DNA of 64,000 nt, taken from positions 4,712,001-4,776,000 of the forward strand of contig OY969087.1 in assembly GCA_963697525.1 (NCBI GenBank), written 5' to 3'. A program made the translations under genes and the position numbers. This DNA is from Bradymonas sp963697525. Lineage in GTDB: Bacteria > Myxococcota_A > Bradymonadia > Bradymonadales > Bradymonadaceae. The notes beneath the pieces were generated by a model, which was not told the DNA's origin, did not search any database, and saw nothing but the letters and a program-made list of their open reading frames with translations. Position 1 is the stretch's first letter, and each line of letters starts with the position of its first letter. This document shows positions 35,483-43,695 of the stretch, piece after piece.

Positions 35483-36855
35483 CTAGGCGAGCTCGACGAT
35501 GACCTCGCGGGCCGCGCGCTCGCCGGACTCGATGGCCCCGTCCATATAGCCGTTCCACTCCACCGCCGTCTCGGTGCCCGCCCAGTGGATGCGCCCGACG
35601 GGCTCGCGCAGCGCGTCGCCGATGGTCGTCTGCACGCCCGGAGGCATGATACCGACGTAGCAGCCCGCGGCTCCACGTCTCGGCGAGCCAGTCCTGGTCG
35701 ACGTACTCGACCGGGTCGAGGGCCTCGTCGCCGAAGAAGCGTGCAAACGCGTTGAGCACGGCCTGGCGGCGCTCCTCGGGCGGCCGGGCGGTCCAAAACC
35801 GGCGCGCGCTCGCCGAGAATAGAGCCGACCAACGCGGCGTGGCATCCATCTTCCGAGCAGTCGTCGAATCCGAGCTGAACGGCGCCGGTGTCGCTTAAAA
35901 TTTCGCCGGAGTAGCCGGCCTCGCGCCAAAACGGGCGCTTGTAGGCGGCGATGCATTTGATGACCGAGCCCATGGGCATGCGCTGGGTGAGCTGGTCACG
36001 CCGCGCGGGCAAATCGGGGGTGTACACGATGCGCCCGGCGAGCGCCGGCGGGATGGCGACGATGACGCGCCGGGCGCTGTGGGTGGCCGTGTCGGTATGC
36101 ACGCGCACCTCTTCGCCGGAATGGTCGATGCGGCGCACCGGCTGCTCGAGCAGGACGCGCTCGCCCAGCGGCTCGGCGAGCTTGCTGGACAATTGCTGCG
36201 AGCCGCCGAGCATGCGGTCTTGCTGGGCGCCGTCGCCGATGCTCGCCAGGCGCATGATGCCGCCGCCGGAGTGGATGTAGAACAGAAAGTGCAGAAACGA
36301 GAGTTCGTTGGGCTCGGCCGCGAAGATGGCGCGCACGGCGAAGTCGAGCGCCGTTCGCGCCCCGCTGGTCTTGACGTGCTGGCGCTTCCACGTCTCCACG
36401 GTCAGCGCGTCCCACTTCTCGGCGTGTTTGGCATCGTACGGACGCGACAGCGGCACCTCATTGGCCAGCCGGTCGATGCGCATGATGGCGAGCTGCAGGT
36501 CGATGAGGCTCCACACCGGCAACGACGGGATGGTGTTCTTGTAGGTGGACAGCTTGCCGTCGACGGACATGCATTTTCGCCCGTCTTCGTATTGCGCGAA
36601 GGTGTGGACGCCGAGCTCGTCGGCCAGGGCGATGACCCGGTTCTGGGTGGGACCGATCCACTGGCCGCCCAGGTCGACGGTGTAGCCGTCCGAGAGCTGC
36701 TTGCTCAAGGTGCGTCCGCCGACGCGGTCGCGCGCCTCCAGCAAGGCGACGTCGACACCTCGTTCGTGTAGGCGACGCGCGGCCGTCAGGCCCGCCAGAC
36801 CTCCGCCGACGACGATCACGTCACACGCGCGGTTCTGCTCGCTCTTACCAGCCAT
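35483..36855 (-). pseudogene. Flavin monoamine oxidase family gene with two frameshifts
   Basis: The N-terminal frame from 36855 gives an FAD-binding oxidase: VIVVGGGLAGLTAARRL (dinucleotide fold), EARDRVGGRT, DLGGQWIGPTQNR, and on to GFDDCSEDGCHAALVG. The frame shifts near 35801-35810 within a GC-repeat. It continues in a second frame as WTARPPEERRQAV and VEYVDQDWLAETWSRG. It shifts again at 35664-35666 to a third frame with CYVGIMPPGVQTTIGDAL and GRIHWAGTETA (the FAD-binding C-terminus), ending at 35483. Both shifts fit one extra base. Total length (about 457 codons) matches the family. It may be a decayed gene or sequence error. The single long frame continuing from the N-terminus is not the real product. 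Confidence 0.85.
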
Positions 36856-36966
36856 GCTCCAACCTCCAACGCATCCATTTTTGTTACGGTGCTACCATAC
36901 TGCCAGGTAGGCCGAACGCAAAGAACGGTGCGCGGAGCGTGGTGAGCTACGCGGCGGCGCAAGAAA

Positions 36967-37001
36967 CCCCTTAACCCCTTACCCTCCTAACCCCTTAACC
37001 C
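36967..37001 (-). other. G-quadruplex-forming motif, telomere-like
   Basis: On the minus strand five G-runs (GGG, GGGG, GGG, GGGG, GGGG) are separated by TTAA, TTAGGA, TAA and TTAA. This meets the G3+N1-7 rule. The TAA in the third loop is the stop of the membrane-protein gene ending at 36979. On the plus strand the stretch appears as direct repeats of AACCCCTTAACCC. Confidence 0.5.
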
Positions 37002-37470
37002 GGATATAGTCCGGCGTGCCGGTAAAGGCGTACAGCGAGCCCACGACGCTTCCGTACAGCAGGTGCAGGAGCATGAACGAGCACACCCCGGACAGGCCCT
37101 GATTGGCGTCGAAGAGCGCCGGGGCGACGCTGGACAGATGGGCGGCACGAAGCCCGAGGCCGATCACCCCGAGGCCAAAGCCGGCGATGATCAGGTGAGC
37201 CATCCCGAAGGCGGCGCCCACGCCCCATCCGGCGCGGCAGGTCAGCCGCTCGAAGCCGTAGGCGTACAGAATACCCAGCCACCCTCCGATGAGCAGGTGG
37301 ACCAGAAAGCCGGCGCCTCGAGCCAGGGAGGCCCCCGGCGCAAAGCCCAGCAACACGGCGACGAGTTGCTCGAGGCCCACGTGAATCCCGAGCTGTGCCA
37401 GGACCAAGGACGCCATGGTCATCGCCATGGCCCCGGCCACGCCCCCGATGAATGCGCGCGTTGCAGACAT
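36979..37470 (-). CDS. Small multi-pass membrane protein
   Basis: 163 residues from the ATG at 37470, which has a strong GGGAGGG about 5 nt upstream. About four to five hydrophobic helices cover it (GGVAGAMAMTMASLVLAQL, LVHLLIGGWLGILYAYGFE, LIIAGFGLGVIGLGLR, FMLLHLLYGSVVGSLYAF). The Gly-rich helices and length recall DUF-type membrane proteins of unknown function. It is upstream of the amine oxidase on the same strand, 123 bp away. Confidence 0.8.
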   Translation of the reverse strand: MSATRAFIGGVAGAMAMTMASLVLAQLGIHVGLEQLVAVLLGFAPGASLARGAGFLVHLLIGGWLGILYAYGFERLTCRAGWGVGAAFGMAHLIIAGFGLGVIGLGLRAAHLSSVAPALFDANQGLSGVCSFMLLHLLYGSVVGSLYAFTGTPDYIRVKGLGG

Positions 37471-37555
37471 TCGCCCTCCCCTGGCAAATGAAGTGCTGGA
37501 AACCCGTCTCCCCGGCGAGCTTCGGCTGTGATGTCGGTGAATTACGAAAGAAGGT

Positions 37556-37577
37556 CCCGTTCTTCCCCAAGAACGGG
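37556..37577 (-). promoter_or_regulatory. 9-bp inverted repeat in the leader of the 36979 gene
   Basis: CCCGTTCTT and AAGAACGGG flank a 4-nt loop about 85 nt before the start codon at 37470. It has no T-run in the gene's direction. It may be a leader hairpin or an operator. Confidence 0.35.
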
Positions 37578-37641
37578 GCGCACCCCTATGTACAAGGCTG
37601 TGCACGAGCGCACCACCGGTCAAGGCAAGGGGCGGACGACA

Positions 37642-37673
37642 AAACAGCCCCGGAGACGGGGGTCTCCGGGGCT
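37642..37673 (-). terminator. Rho-independent terminator after the TIG lipoprotein gene
   Basis: AGCCCCGGAGAC and its exact complement (37646-37657, 37662-37673) form a 12-bp stem with a 4-nt loop. On the minus strand it is followed by GTTTTG, 31 nt past the stop at 37704. Confidence 0.8.
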
Positions 37674-37703
37674 GAGGTCGGTATCAGGGGATGGACACGT
37701 CGC

Positions 37704-40700
37704 CTACGGCGTGGCCGTACCCACGACGCTGAATTGGACGGAGTCCACGGTCACCAGGTTGTTGTTGGCGTCCAACTGCTCGCCACCGGCGACGTAGAGG
37801 AAGCCGACGAACGGGTCGCTGCCCATCAGGTACAGCGGATTCATCCCAGTGCCGCTCAGGGCGCTCCATGTGCTGAAGTCGCCGTTGGATTGCAGCAGGC
37901 CCTTGGTGGCCTTGTCGGAGGGGCCGGCGTGGAAGCCGCCACTCATAAAGGCGATGCCGTTGGCGATGCCGCCGGCATACCCGCTGTAGGCGTTGGACGG
38001 CCCTCTACTGACCGTCGTGGTCGAGCCCAACGCCCCATCGGCGCCGATGGGCATATACTCGGTCGCGGTCGTCAACCCATTGCCGGTGGTGGTCTCGCCG
38101 GTGAACGCGTACAGCAGCGGCGAGCTGCCGAGCACGGCCGCGTTATTCTGGGTAGCCGCGGTGATCTGCAGGGCATAGCGCGGCGTCGACAAGGTCGCCG
38201 CGCCCGTCTGAACGGCGGCGACCGTCTGGTCGCGTTTGCCGTTGACGTGGATGGTGACCATGTCCACCGAGTCGAGCGCATTGCCGCCGGTGTCGAGGCC
38301 GCCGGCCGCGTAGATGAAGTAGTCGCCGGCGCTCTGCGGATCTTCCAGACGGGTGGCGCCGTGCATGTAACGCGCCGTCAGCGTCACCGGGGTGCCGTCG
38401 CTCTGGGTGAGCGGATGCCAGGCACCCAGCGCGCCGACCGGCAGCGGATGGTCGGAGTTGGTGGGCGCCTTATTGGCGTCGGTCAGCGAGTACGAGCCGC
38501 TGCCATCGTCATTGACAGTGGCGATGAGCTGCTCGTTACCGTAGGCCATGTCCGCCGACGGGCTGCGGTAGATCCGGTAGCTCGTCGCTCCCGGGAAGGC
38601 ATTCCACGTGATCGTGGGGACCAGCCCCCCGTCGATGGCCGCGGGGACCGACACCGGAAGCGGCTCGGAGGCCAGCGTCTCGCCGCCGGGGTTGTACGCC
38701 GAGTTCGTGTCCAGCACCGCGGACACCCGGTAGTAGTACACGCCCTTGCCCAGCCCGGTGCCCGGGTCGATGGCGAAGCTGACGTCGCTGATCTCGGGCA
38801 CGTTCAGCGGGTCGAGCACGTTGGCGCGCAAGATGGTGCCGGCAGCGCCCTCGCTGCTCGCCCCGGTGCCGTCATAGCCAGCCACCAGGTAGATGAAGTC
38901 CTTGATGCGCACCGCGCGGCTCAAACCGCGCCCGCCCGCCGGAAGCACATCCGTGGCGTGCGCGCCGCTGGTGGTGTCGAGCGCCTGCATCATATTGAAG
39001 CCCACCGGGCTTCCGAAGCGGTCGATGCGGCTGAACTCGACGGTGCGCAAGGCGTTGGCGTCGCTGCCGTCGTCGCCGCCGATGACGTAGACGAAGCGCT
39101 GCTCACGCGAGGGCTGCCCGGAGCTGACCGCCGGCTGACGCCGAGCGGTGTTCAGCGTCGGTGCGTTCTGGAAAGCCAGGAAGTTCTGGGCGCTCGACGG
39201 GTTGGTGATCACCACCGGGCCATACTCGCCGTAGGTGCTGTCGGGGTTGGTAAACCGCAGCACGCAGGCGCTGTTGGCCGTCAGGCCGGAGGCGTCGACG
39301 GATACGATCACCTGCGTATCGGTGGAGTTGGCGAAGTCGACCGAAAGGTTGCCCGTACTCACCGTCGTGGGCGTGGTCATGCCCGGCGCCAAGCAGCTCA
39401 TGGTCACGGGGTTGGCCATATTGGTCTGGTCGGTGCGGAAGCCGCTACCCGACAGGGTTACCGACGTGACGGAACCTTTTTCCAACGAGCCGGGGCTGAC
39501 CGAGTCGATGACCGGCGGGGCATCCAGCGTCACGTTGAACCCGCCCGGGAGCACCCCGACGGTGCCATCCGGGTTGACCACGATGACGTCGTAGGCGCCC
39601 ACGTTCAGCCCGGCAGGTACGATCCCGCTGAGCTCGGTGGCGCTGTTGAACGTCGTGGCGTGCAGCTCGGTGGCCGTGGTCGTCGCACTGGCGTTGACCG
39701 GGTTGAGGTACACGCGCGGCGTGGCCTTGAACTGGTTGGCCGCCGCCGCGGTGGAGTCGGCGGTGATCGTCACGCTGGTCGACGTATCCTTCCAGCCAAA
39801 CGGCGGGGTGATCGCGTCGATGGCCACCGAAGTCTGGTCGGTGATCTCGACGGCTCCGGGAAGCCCGCCGGTGCAACCGTGCTGACTGGTCACGTTGACC
39901 TGGTAATTATCCGCGGGCAGGCCGCTGGGAATGGTCGCCTGAATGCGATTGGGCTCGGTGGCGGTGTAGGTCGTGATCGGGGTGCTGTTGCCGTTGCTGT
40001 CGACCAGCTCGATGCTCGCCGGCGCGGCGCTCAGCCCCGAGGTGAAGATCGTAACCTGGGTGGCGATGCCGTTGTACAGCACCGGCGGGTCCACGAAGAA
40101 GACCACCGGAATGGGGTTGACCACCAGCAGGTCTTGTTTGGTCGACTGACAGCCCTGTCCGTTGGACACCTCGATGTCATAGGTGCCGTCAGCGAGGCCC
40201 GCGCTGAACGTCACCTGCAACTCGGTGTCGCTCACCCGGGTCACGGTGTCGGCGTCGATGCGAGTGCCATCGCTGGCGATCGCCGTCAGCGTCGCCCCCT
40301 GGGCGAAGTCGCTGCCGGTGACCGTGAAGGTGCTCGCCGTATTCGCGCATACCTCGGCCGGGTCGATGCTGGTGACGGTGGGCGGGGGCGCGATGCCGAA
40401 TTTATCGCTGATGGTCGCGCCGCAGGTCGCCTGGCCGGCGTTGGTGATGGTGATGTCGACCGGGCCCTCGGTGAACGAGGAGGTGTCGACCTCGGCGGTG
40501 ATGGTCTGGCAACTCTGGACTGTTTGACCGGCGACGGTCAGATCCGTGCAGTTGGAGACCATCGCGTCGGTGACGGCGATGTCGGTGCCGCCGATATTGA
40601 GGCTGAACCACTGCCCGTCGACCTTCAAAAAGCCGGTGCCGTTGATGGTCAGCGTGTTCTGGCCGGTGTTGGACACGCACACGTTGGTGGGGTCGACCGA

Positions 40701-42605
40701 GGTGATCGCCAGCGTCGGAGGCACGGTGAGCACGTCGGTGTTGCTGACCGAGCAGCCTGCGGGATCGGGGTTGGTCACCTCCACGTTGGTGTCGCCGGGG
40801 CTGAGGCTTCCCTGCGGCAGGTCGAGCGTCAGAGTGGTGCAATTTTGCACGTCCAGTCCCCCGGCGACGTTGGCCTGAGCGGTACAATCGCTGGACGCCA
40901 CGCTGGCGGCGTCGACCGCGGTGCCGTCGAGCGCAACCGTGGGTTGGGTGCCATCGATGGTCAGGAAATTGGTGCCCGTCAACACGACCTGGCGCGCTCC
41001 GTCGTCGGTACACACCAGCGCCGGGTCGGCGGCCGTGATCGTCGGGCCGCTCATGACCGTGAGCAGATCTTGCTGGCTATCCGAGCAGCCCGCCGGATCG
41101 GGGTTGGTCACCGTCACGCTTGGGTTAAACGGCGGCGTGCCGCTGAGCTCGGTCTGGGAGACGGTCACGACCAGCTCCGTGCACGTCTGCACGGTCAGCC
41201 CGTCGACGCTCACATCGGTACACGACTGCGGCGAGACATTGGCGGCGTCGACCGCGGTGCCGTCGAACTCGACGCTGGGCACTTGAACGCCCGAGCCGTC
41301 GTCGACGGTCAAAAAGCCCGTGCCCACGATGGTCACGTTGCGCGGGCCGTCGTCGACGCAGACAAGCGGGGGCTGGACCTCGTCGATGCTCGGCGGCGGC
41401 ACGATGGTCACCGTGGCCGAGTCCTGGTTGGAGCAGCCGGCGGGCTCGGGGTTAGTCACCACCACGTCCTGCACGCCGGGGTCGACGGCGCCCTGGGGGA
41501 TGACCATCGTCATCGTCGAGCATTTCTGCACGTCGCTGGACATCGTCTCCAGCGCCTCGCAGTCGGACATGGTCACGTCGAATTGGGTGCCCGCGACCGT
41601 CACGGTCGGCGTGGTGCCGTCGATCTTCAGGAAATCCGAGCCTTGGATCTCGAAGGTGCGGTCTTCCTGGGCCACGCAGGCCATCGGCGGCACGATCTTG
41701 TCGATGCTCGGCGGCGGGACCACGCGCAGGTTGACCGTCTCCTCGCTGTGGCAGGCGGCCGTCTCCGGGTTGTCGACGGTCAGCGACGGATAGCCCACCG
41801 CCAGTTGATCTTTGGCGAGGGTCAGGTCGGCCGACGTACAGGTGCGCGCGTCGATGCCCGCGTGGGCGATATCCTTGCAACTATCGTCTTTGAGGCTGAT
41901 ATCCAGCGGAGTGTCGACCCCTTCGGCTTTGACCTTGGCGGACTTGCCGTTGATCTCCAAAAAGGTCGTCCCGGTCAGGTTGACCGTGCGCTCGCCCTCA
42001 GCCAGGCAAACGACGTCGGGGGTGAGCGCCGTGAGCTGCGGCTTGGGGGCCACGGCCAGCGCGCCCTGCGACACCGTTTTATTGTCGTTGGCGTTGGTCA
42101 CCTGAACGTCGAGGATGCCCGTGGGCAACGTGCCCGTGCTGCCGTCGGCGAGGGTCAACTGTTGGTTGACCGTAAACGTCATCTGCTTCTTGCTCTGCCA
42201 CTGCAGCAGATCGCGGTTGGTGGGGTGGTCCGGGTCGCCGCTGTACACGACCGTCTGAGGCTCCTGGTCCTCGCCGGTCAGCGACTGTGTGCGCGTCAGC
42301 TTGACCGTCGGGTATTCGATGCGCGAATTCTTCTCGAGCGCGTCGATGACCAGCGGAGAGAAGTCTTTGCCCGTCAGCGTCACGGTGGTGTCGAGCTGAT
42401 CGGCGCAGACAATGCCGGGCGCTACCGGCAAGGGCTGCTGATCAGTCGACGGATTTTCCACCGATGGCTGGGGCCCCTCGATCTGTTCGCTGCAGCCGGC
42501 CGCGCTGCCCAATAGCAGCAACCCGACCAACATGACGAGGAGCCGTGGGTGGCGGCCTAACGGCCCGCCTTCACGATGCGTCGCGCCTGACTCGTAATCT
42601 TCCAT
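37704..42605 (-). CDS. Giant TIG/IPT-repeat and Kelch-like lipoprotein
   Basis: 1,633 residues from the ATG at 42605. Lipobox LGSAAGC. Residues about 60-1080 hold ten IPT/TIG-like repeats of roughly 80-110 residues. Each begins near P-x-I-x-x-V-x-P and has V-x-L-x-G-x-x-F-L-x-I-D-G. The first six or seven carry a VC and a later pair of Cys. The remaining part has Kelch-like blades (FVYVIGGDDGSDAN, FIYAAGGLD, LLYAFTGE, FLYVAGGEQ) with an Fn3-like insert (VYYYRVSAVLD, TSYRIYRSP). This is a surface or periplasmic adhesive or enzyme-docking scaffold by architecture; no catalytic site is visible. The start is uncertain. A frame on the other strand here is rejected. Confidence 0.87.
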   Translation of the reverse strand: MEDYESGATHREGGPLGRHPRLLVMLVGLLLLGSAAGCSEQIEGPQPSVENPSTDQQPLPVAPGIVCADQLDTTVTLTGKDFSPLVIDALEKNSRIEYPTVKLTRTQSLTGEDQEPQTVVYSGDPDHPTNRDLLQWQSKKQMTFTVNQQLTLADGSTGTLPTGILDVQVTNANDNKTVSQGALAVAPKPQLTALTPDVVCLAEGERTVNLTGTTFLEINGKSAKVKAEGVDTPLDISLKDDSCKDIAHAGIDARTCTSADLTLAKDQLAVGYPSLTVDNPETAACHSEETVNLRVVPPPSIDKIVPPMACVAQEDRTFEIQGSDFLKIDGTTPTVTVAGTQFDVTMSDCEALETMSSDVQKCSTMTMVIPQGAVDPGVQDVVVTNPEPAGCSNQDSATVTIVPPPSIDEVQPPLVCVDDGPRNVTIVGTGFLTVDDGSGVQVPSVEFDGTAVDAANVSPQSCTDVSVDGLTVQTCTELVVTVSQTELSGTPPFNPSVTVTNPDPAGCSDSQQDLLTVMSGPTITAADPALVCTDDGARQVVLTGTNFLTIDGTQPTVALDGTAVDAASVASSDCTAQANVAGGLDVQNCTTLTLDLPQGSLSPGDTNVEVTNPDPAGCSVSNTDVLTVPPTLAITSVDPTNVCVSNTGQNTLTINGTGFLKVDGQWFSLNIGGTDIAVTDAMVSNCTDLTVAGQTVQSCQTITAEVDTSSFTEGPVDITITNAGQATCGATISDKFGIAPPPTVTSIDPAEVCANTASTFTVTGSDFAQGATLTAIASDGTRIDADTVTRVSDTELQVTFSAGLADGTYDIEVSNGQGCQSTKQDLLVVNPIPVVFFVDPPVLYNGIATQVTIFTSGLSAAPASIELVDSNGNSTPITTYTATEPNRIQATIPSGLPADNYQVNVTSQHGCTGGLPGAVEITDQTSVAIDAITPPFGWKDTSTSVTITADSTAAAANQFKATPRVYLNPVNASATTTATELHATTFNSATELSGIVPAGLNVGAYDVIVVNPDGTVGVLPGGFNVTLDAPPVIDSVSPGSLEKGSVTSVTLSGSGFRTDQTNMANPVTMSCLAPGMTTPTTVSTGNLSVDFANSTDTQVIVSVDASGLTANSACVLRFTNPDSTYGEYGPVVITNPSSAQNFLAFQNAPTLNTARRQPAVSSGQPSREQRFVYVIGGDDGSDANALRTVEFSRIDRFGSPVGFNMMQALDTTSGAHATDVLPAGGRGLSRAVRIKDFIYLVAGYDGTGASSEGAAGTILRANVLDPLNVPEISDVSFAIDPGTGLGKGVYYYRVSAVLDTNSAYNPGGETLASEPLPVSVPAAIDGGLVPTITWNAFPGATSYRIYRSPSADMAYGNEQLIATVNDDGSGSYSLTDANKAPTNSDHPLPVGALGAWHPLTQSDGTPVTLTARYMHGATRLEDPQSAGDYFIYAAGGLDTGGNALDSVDMVTIHVNGKRDQTVAAVQTGAATLSTPRYALQITAATQNNAAVLGSSPLLYAFTGETTTGNGLTTATEYMPIGADGALGSTTTVSRGPSNAYSGYAGGIANGIAFMSGGFHAGPSDKATKGLLQSNGDFSTWSALSGTGMNPLYLMGSDPFVGFLYVAGGEQLDANNNLVTVDSVQFSVVGTATP

Positions 42606-42939
42606 TACCAATCTCACAGAGCAAGGACCTCTCGAACCACACCACCACGCTTCACGGCACGGCCATTTGCCGCCGCCCCCCCGTACATCCACCGTCCACG
42701 GGTAGTATCAAGATTTTCAATCCGAAAAATATCTGTATTCAGCATAACGCCGTTTGCATCCATTTCGCAACGCAAGTTCGCGCACCCCGAATACGCCCCG
42801 GATCGACTATCTGCTGTTCACTTTCCACCAAACCGACGCCCCTCGCCTCGTAGTCGTGATCGTGTTCGTGATCGTGATCGTGTTCGTGATCGGCCGTTCA
42901 CCCACAATCAGATCGTCTGCTGCTTGGCTCCGCAGGATG
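42606..42939. other. Intergenic region, 334 bp, with hexamer repeat
   Basis: It lies between the TIG lipoprotein start and the Rieske gene stop on the same strand. It is less GC-rich than its surroundings in 42710-42760. It holds the hexamer repeat at 42856-42891 and no convincing gene. Confidence 0.6.
42856..42891. repeat. Tandem repeat: two exact 18-bp units made of hexamers
   Basis: Each 18-bp unit is GTGATC-GTGTTC-GTGATC, repeated exactly with no spacer, giving six related hexamers in 36 bp. It is non-coding, about 50 nt downstream of the Rieske gene stop. Confidence 0.9.
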
Positions 42940-43293
42940 TCAAACAAGCTTCCCATCATCGGGCACGCCCACCAGAATGTAGCCGTCCTCGACGCGGGTG
43001 GGATAGCAGCGGGTCTCGTAGCGCGGATTGGTCCGGCAGGCGCCAGTCTTGACGTCGAAACCCCAGCTATGGCGCGGGCAGCGCACCACGCCGTTGGAGA
43101 AGCTGCCCAGCCCCAGCGACCCGCCGGCGTGCGGACAGAAGTTCTGGATGGCGTAGACCTCGCCCTCGTGGCGAAAGATGGCCACCTGTTTGAGCCCGGC
43201 GCGCGCCACCCGCCCTTCCCCTTCGGCCAACTTCTCGGCCTCGAGAACCTTGAAAAATGTGTAAGACTGCTCTTTAACTGCGTCGTCGGACAT
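42940..43293 (-). CDS. Rieske [2Fe-2S] ferredoxin-like protein
   Basis: 117 residues with no signal peptide, so cytoplasmic. The cluster ligands are Cys53/His55 (NFCPHAGG) and Cys72/His75 (VRCPRHSWGFD), separated by 16 residues, typical of NirD- or ferredoxin-type Rieske proteins. It could donate electrons to an oxygenase or reductase, or serve in nitrite-reductase-type complexes, but no such partner is encoded nearby. Its ATG lies only 16 nt from the divergent MazG-like gene, so its promoter must lie within that neighbour. Confidence 0.93.
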   Translation of the reverse strand: MSDDAVKEQSYTFFKVLEAEKLAEGEGRVARAGLKQVAIFRHEGEVYAIQNFCPHAGGSLGLGSFSNGVVRCPRHSWGFDVKTGACRTNPRYETRCYPTRVEDGYILVGVPDDGKLV

Positions 43294-43309
43294 TTTGTGG
43301 AGGTACGTG

Positions 43310-43678
43310 ATGGAAAATGAAACACCGGCGCCCGAGGGCGCACCCGAACTCAGTCTGCAACAGATTCAAGACGCTGTCGACGCGTGGATCTCTCAATGGG
43401 AGGAGGGCTACTTCAGCCCACTGGCCAACCTCGCCAGGCTGGTCGAAGAGGTCGGCGAGCTCGCCCGCGAGATCAACGACCAACACGGCGAAAAGCCCAA
43501 GAAGGACAGCGAGCCCGACGCCGACATCGGCATGGAAATGGCCGATGTCCTCTTCGTGCTCGTGTGCATCGCTAACTCGCTGGACGTCGACTTGACCGAG
43601 GCCTTCGGCCGCGTCATGGCCAAATACAACATCCGCGACGCCGATCGCTGGACCCGAAAAGATGACGGCGACGACTGA
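43310..43678 (+). CDS. MazG-like nucleotide pyrophosphohydrolase
   Basis: 122 residues from the ATG at 43310, with GGAGG about 6 nt upstream. All-alpha NTP pyrophosphatase fold: LARLVEEVGELAREI (first E-E-x-x-E metal site) and DIGMEMADVLFVLVCIANSLDVDL (second E-x-x-D site). Single-domain MazG-like enzymes hydrolyse NTPs or dNTPs to the monophosphate, cleaning damaged nucleotides or dCTP/dUTP. It ends 17 nt from the convergent cytochrome gene and begins 16 nt from the divergent Rieske gene. Confidence 0.92.
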   Translation: MENETPAPEGAPELSLQQIQDAVDAWISQWEEGYFSPLANLARLVEEVGELAREINDQHGEKPKKDSEPDADIGMEMADVLFVLVCIANSLDVDLTEAFGRVMAKYNIRDADRWTRKDDGDD

Positions 43679-43695
43679 TCACAGCTCCGCCGTCG

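Noticed and set aside
33769..36855. A single 1,028-residue protein starting at the amine oxidase start
   Set aside because: After about residue 345 the frame loses all amine oxidase motifs, which continue in two other frames, and it then runs antisense through the propeller gene. Only the frameshifted gene 35483-36855 is supported.
37452..42515. A 1,687-codon open frame on the plus strand, opposite the TIG lipoprotein gene
   Set aside because: It is a GC-rich shadow frame with His/Arg/Gly-heavy composition and no recognisable domain, while the opposite strand has a signal peptide, repeats and a terminator.
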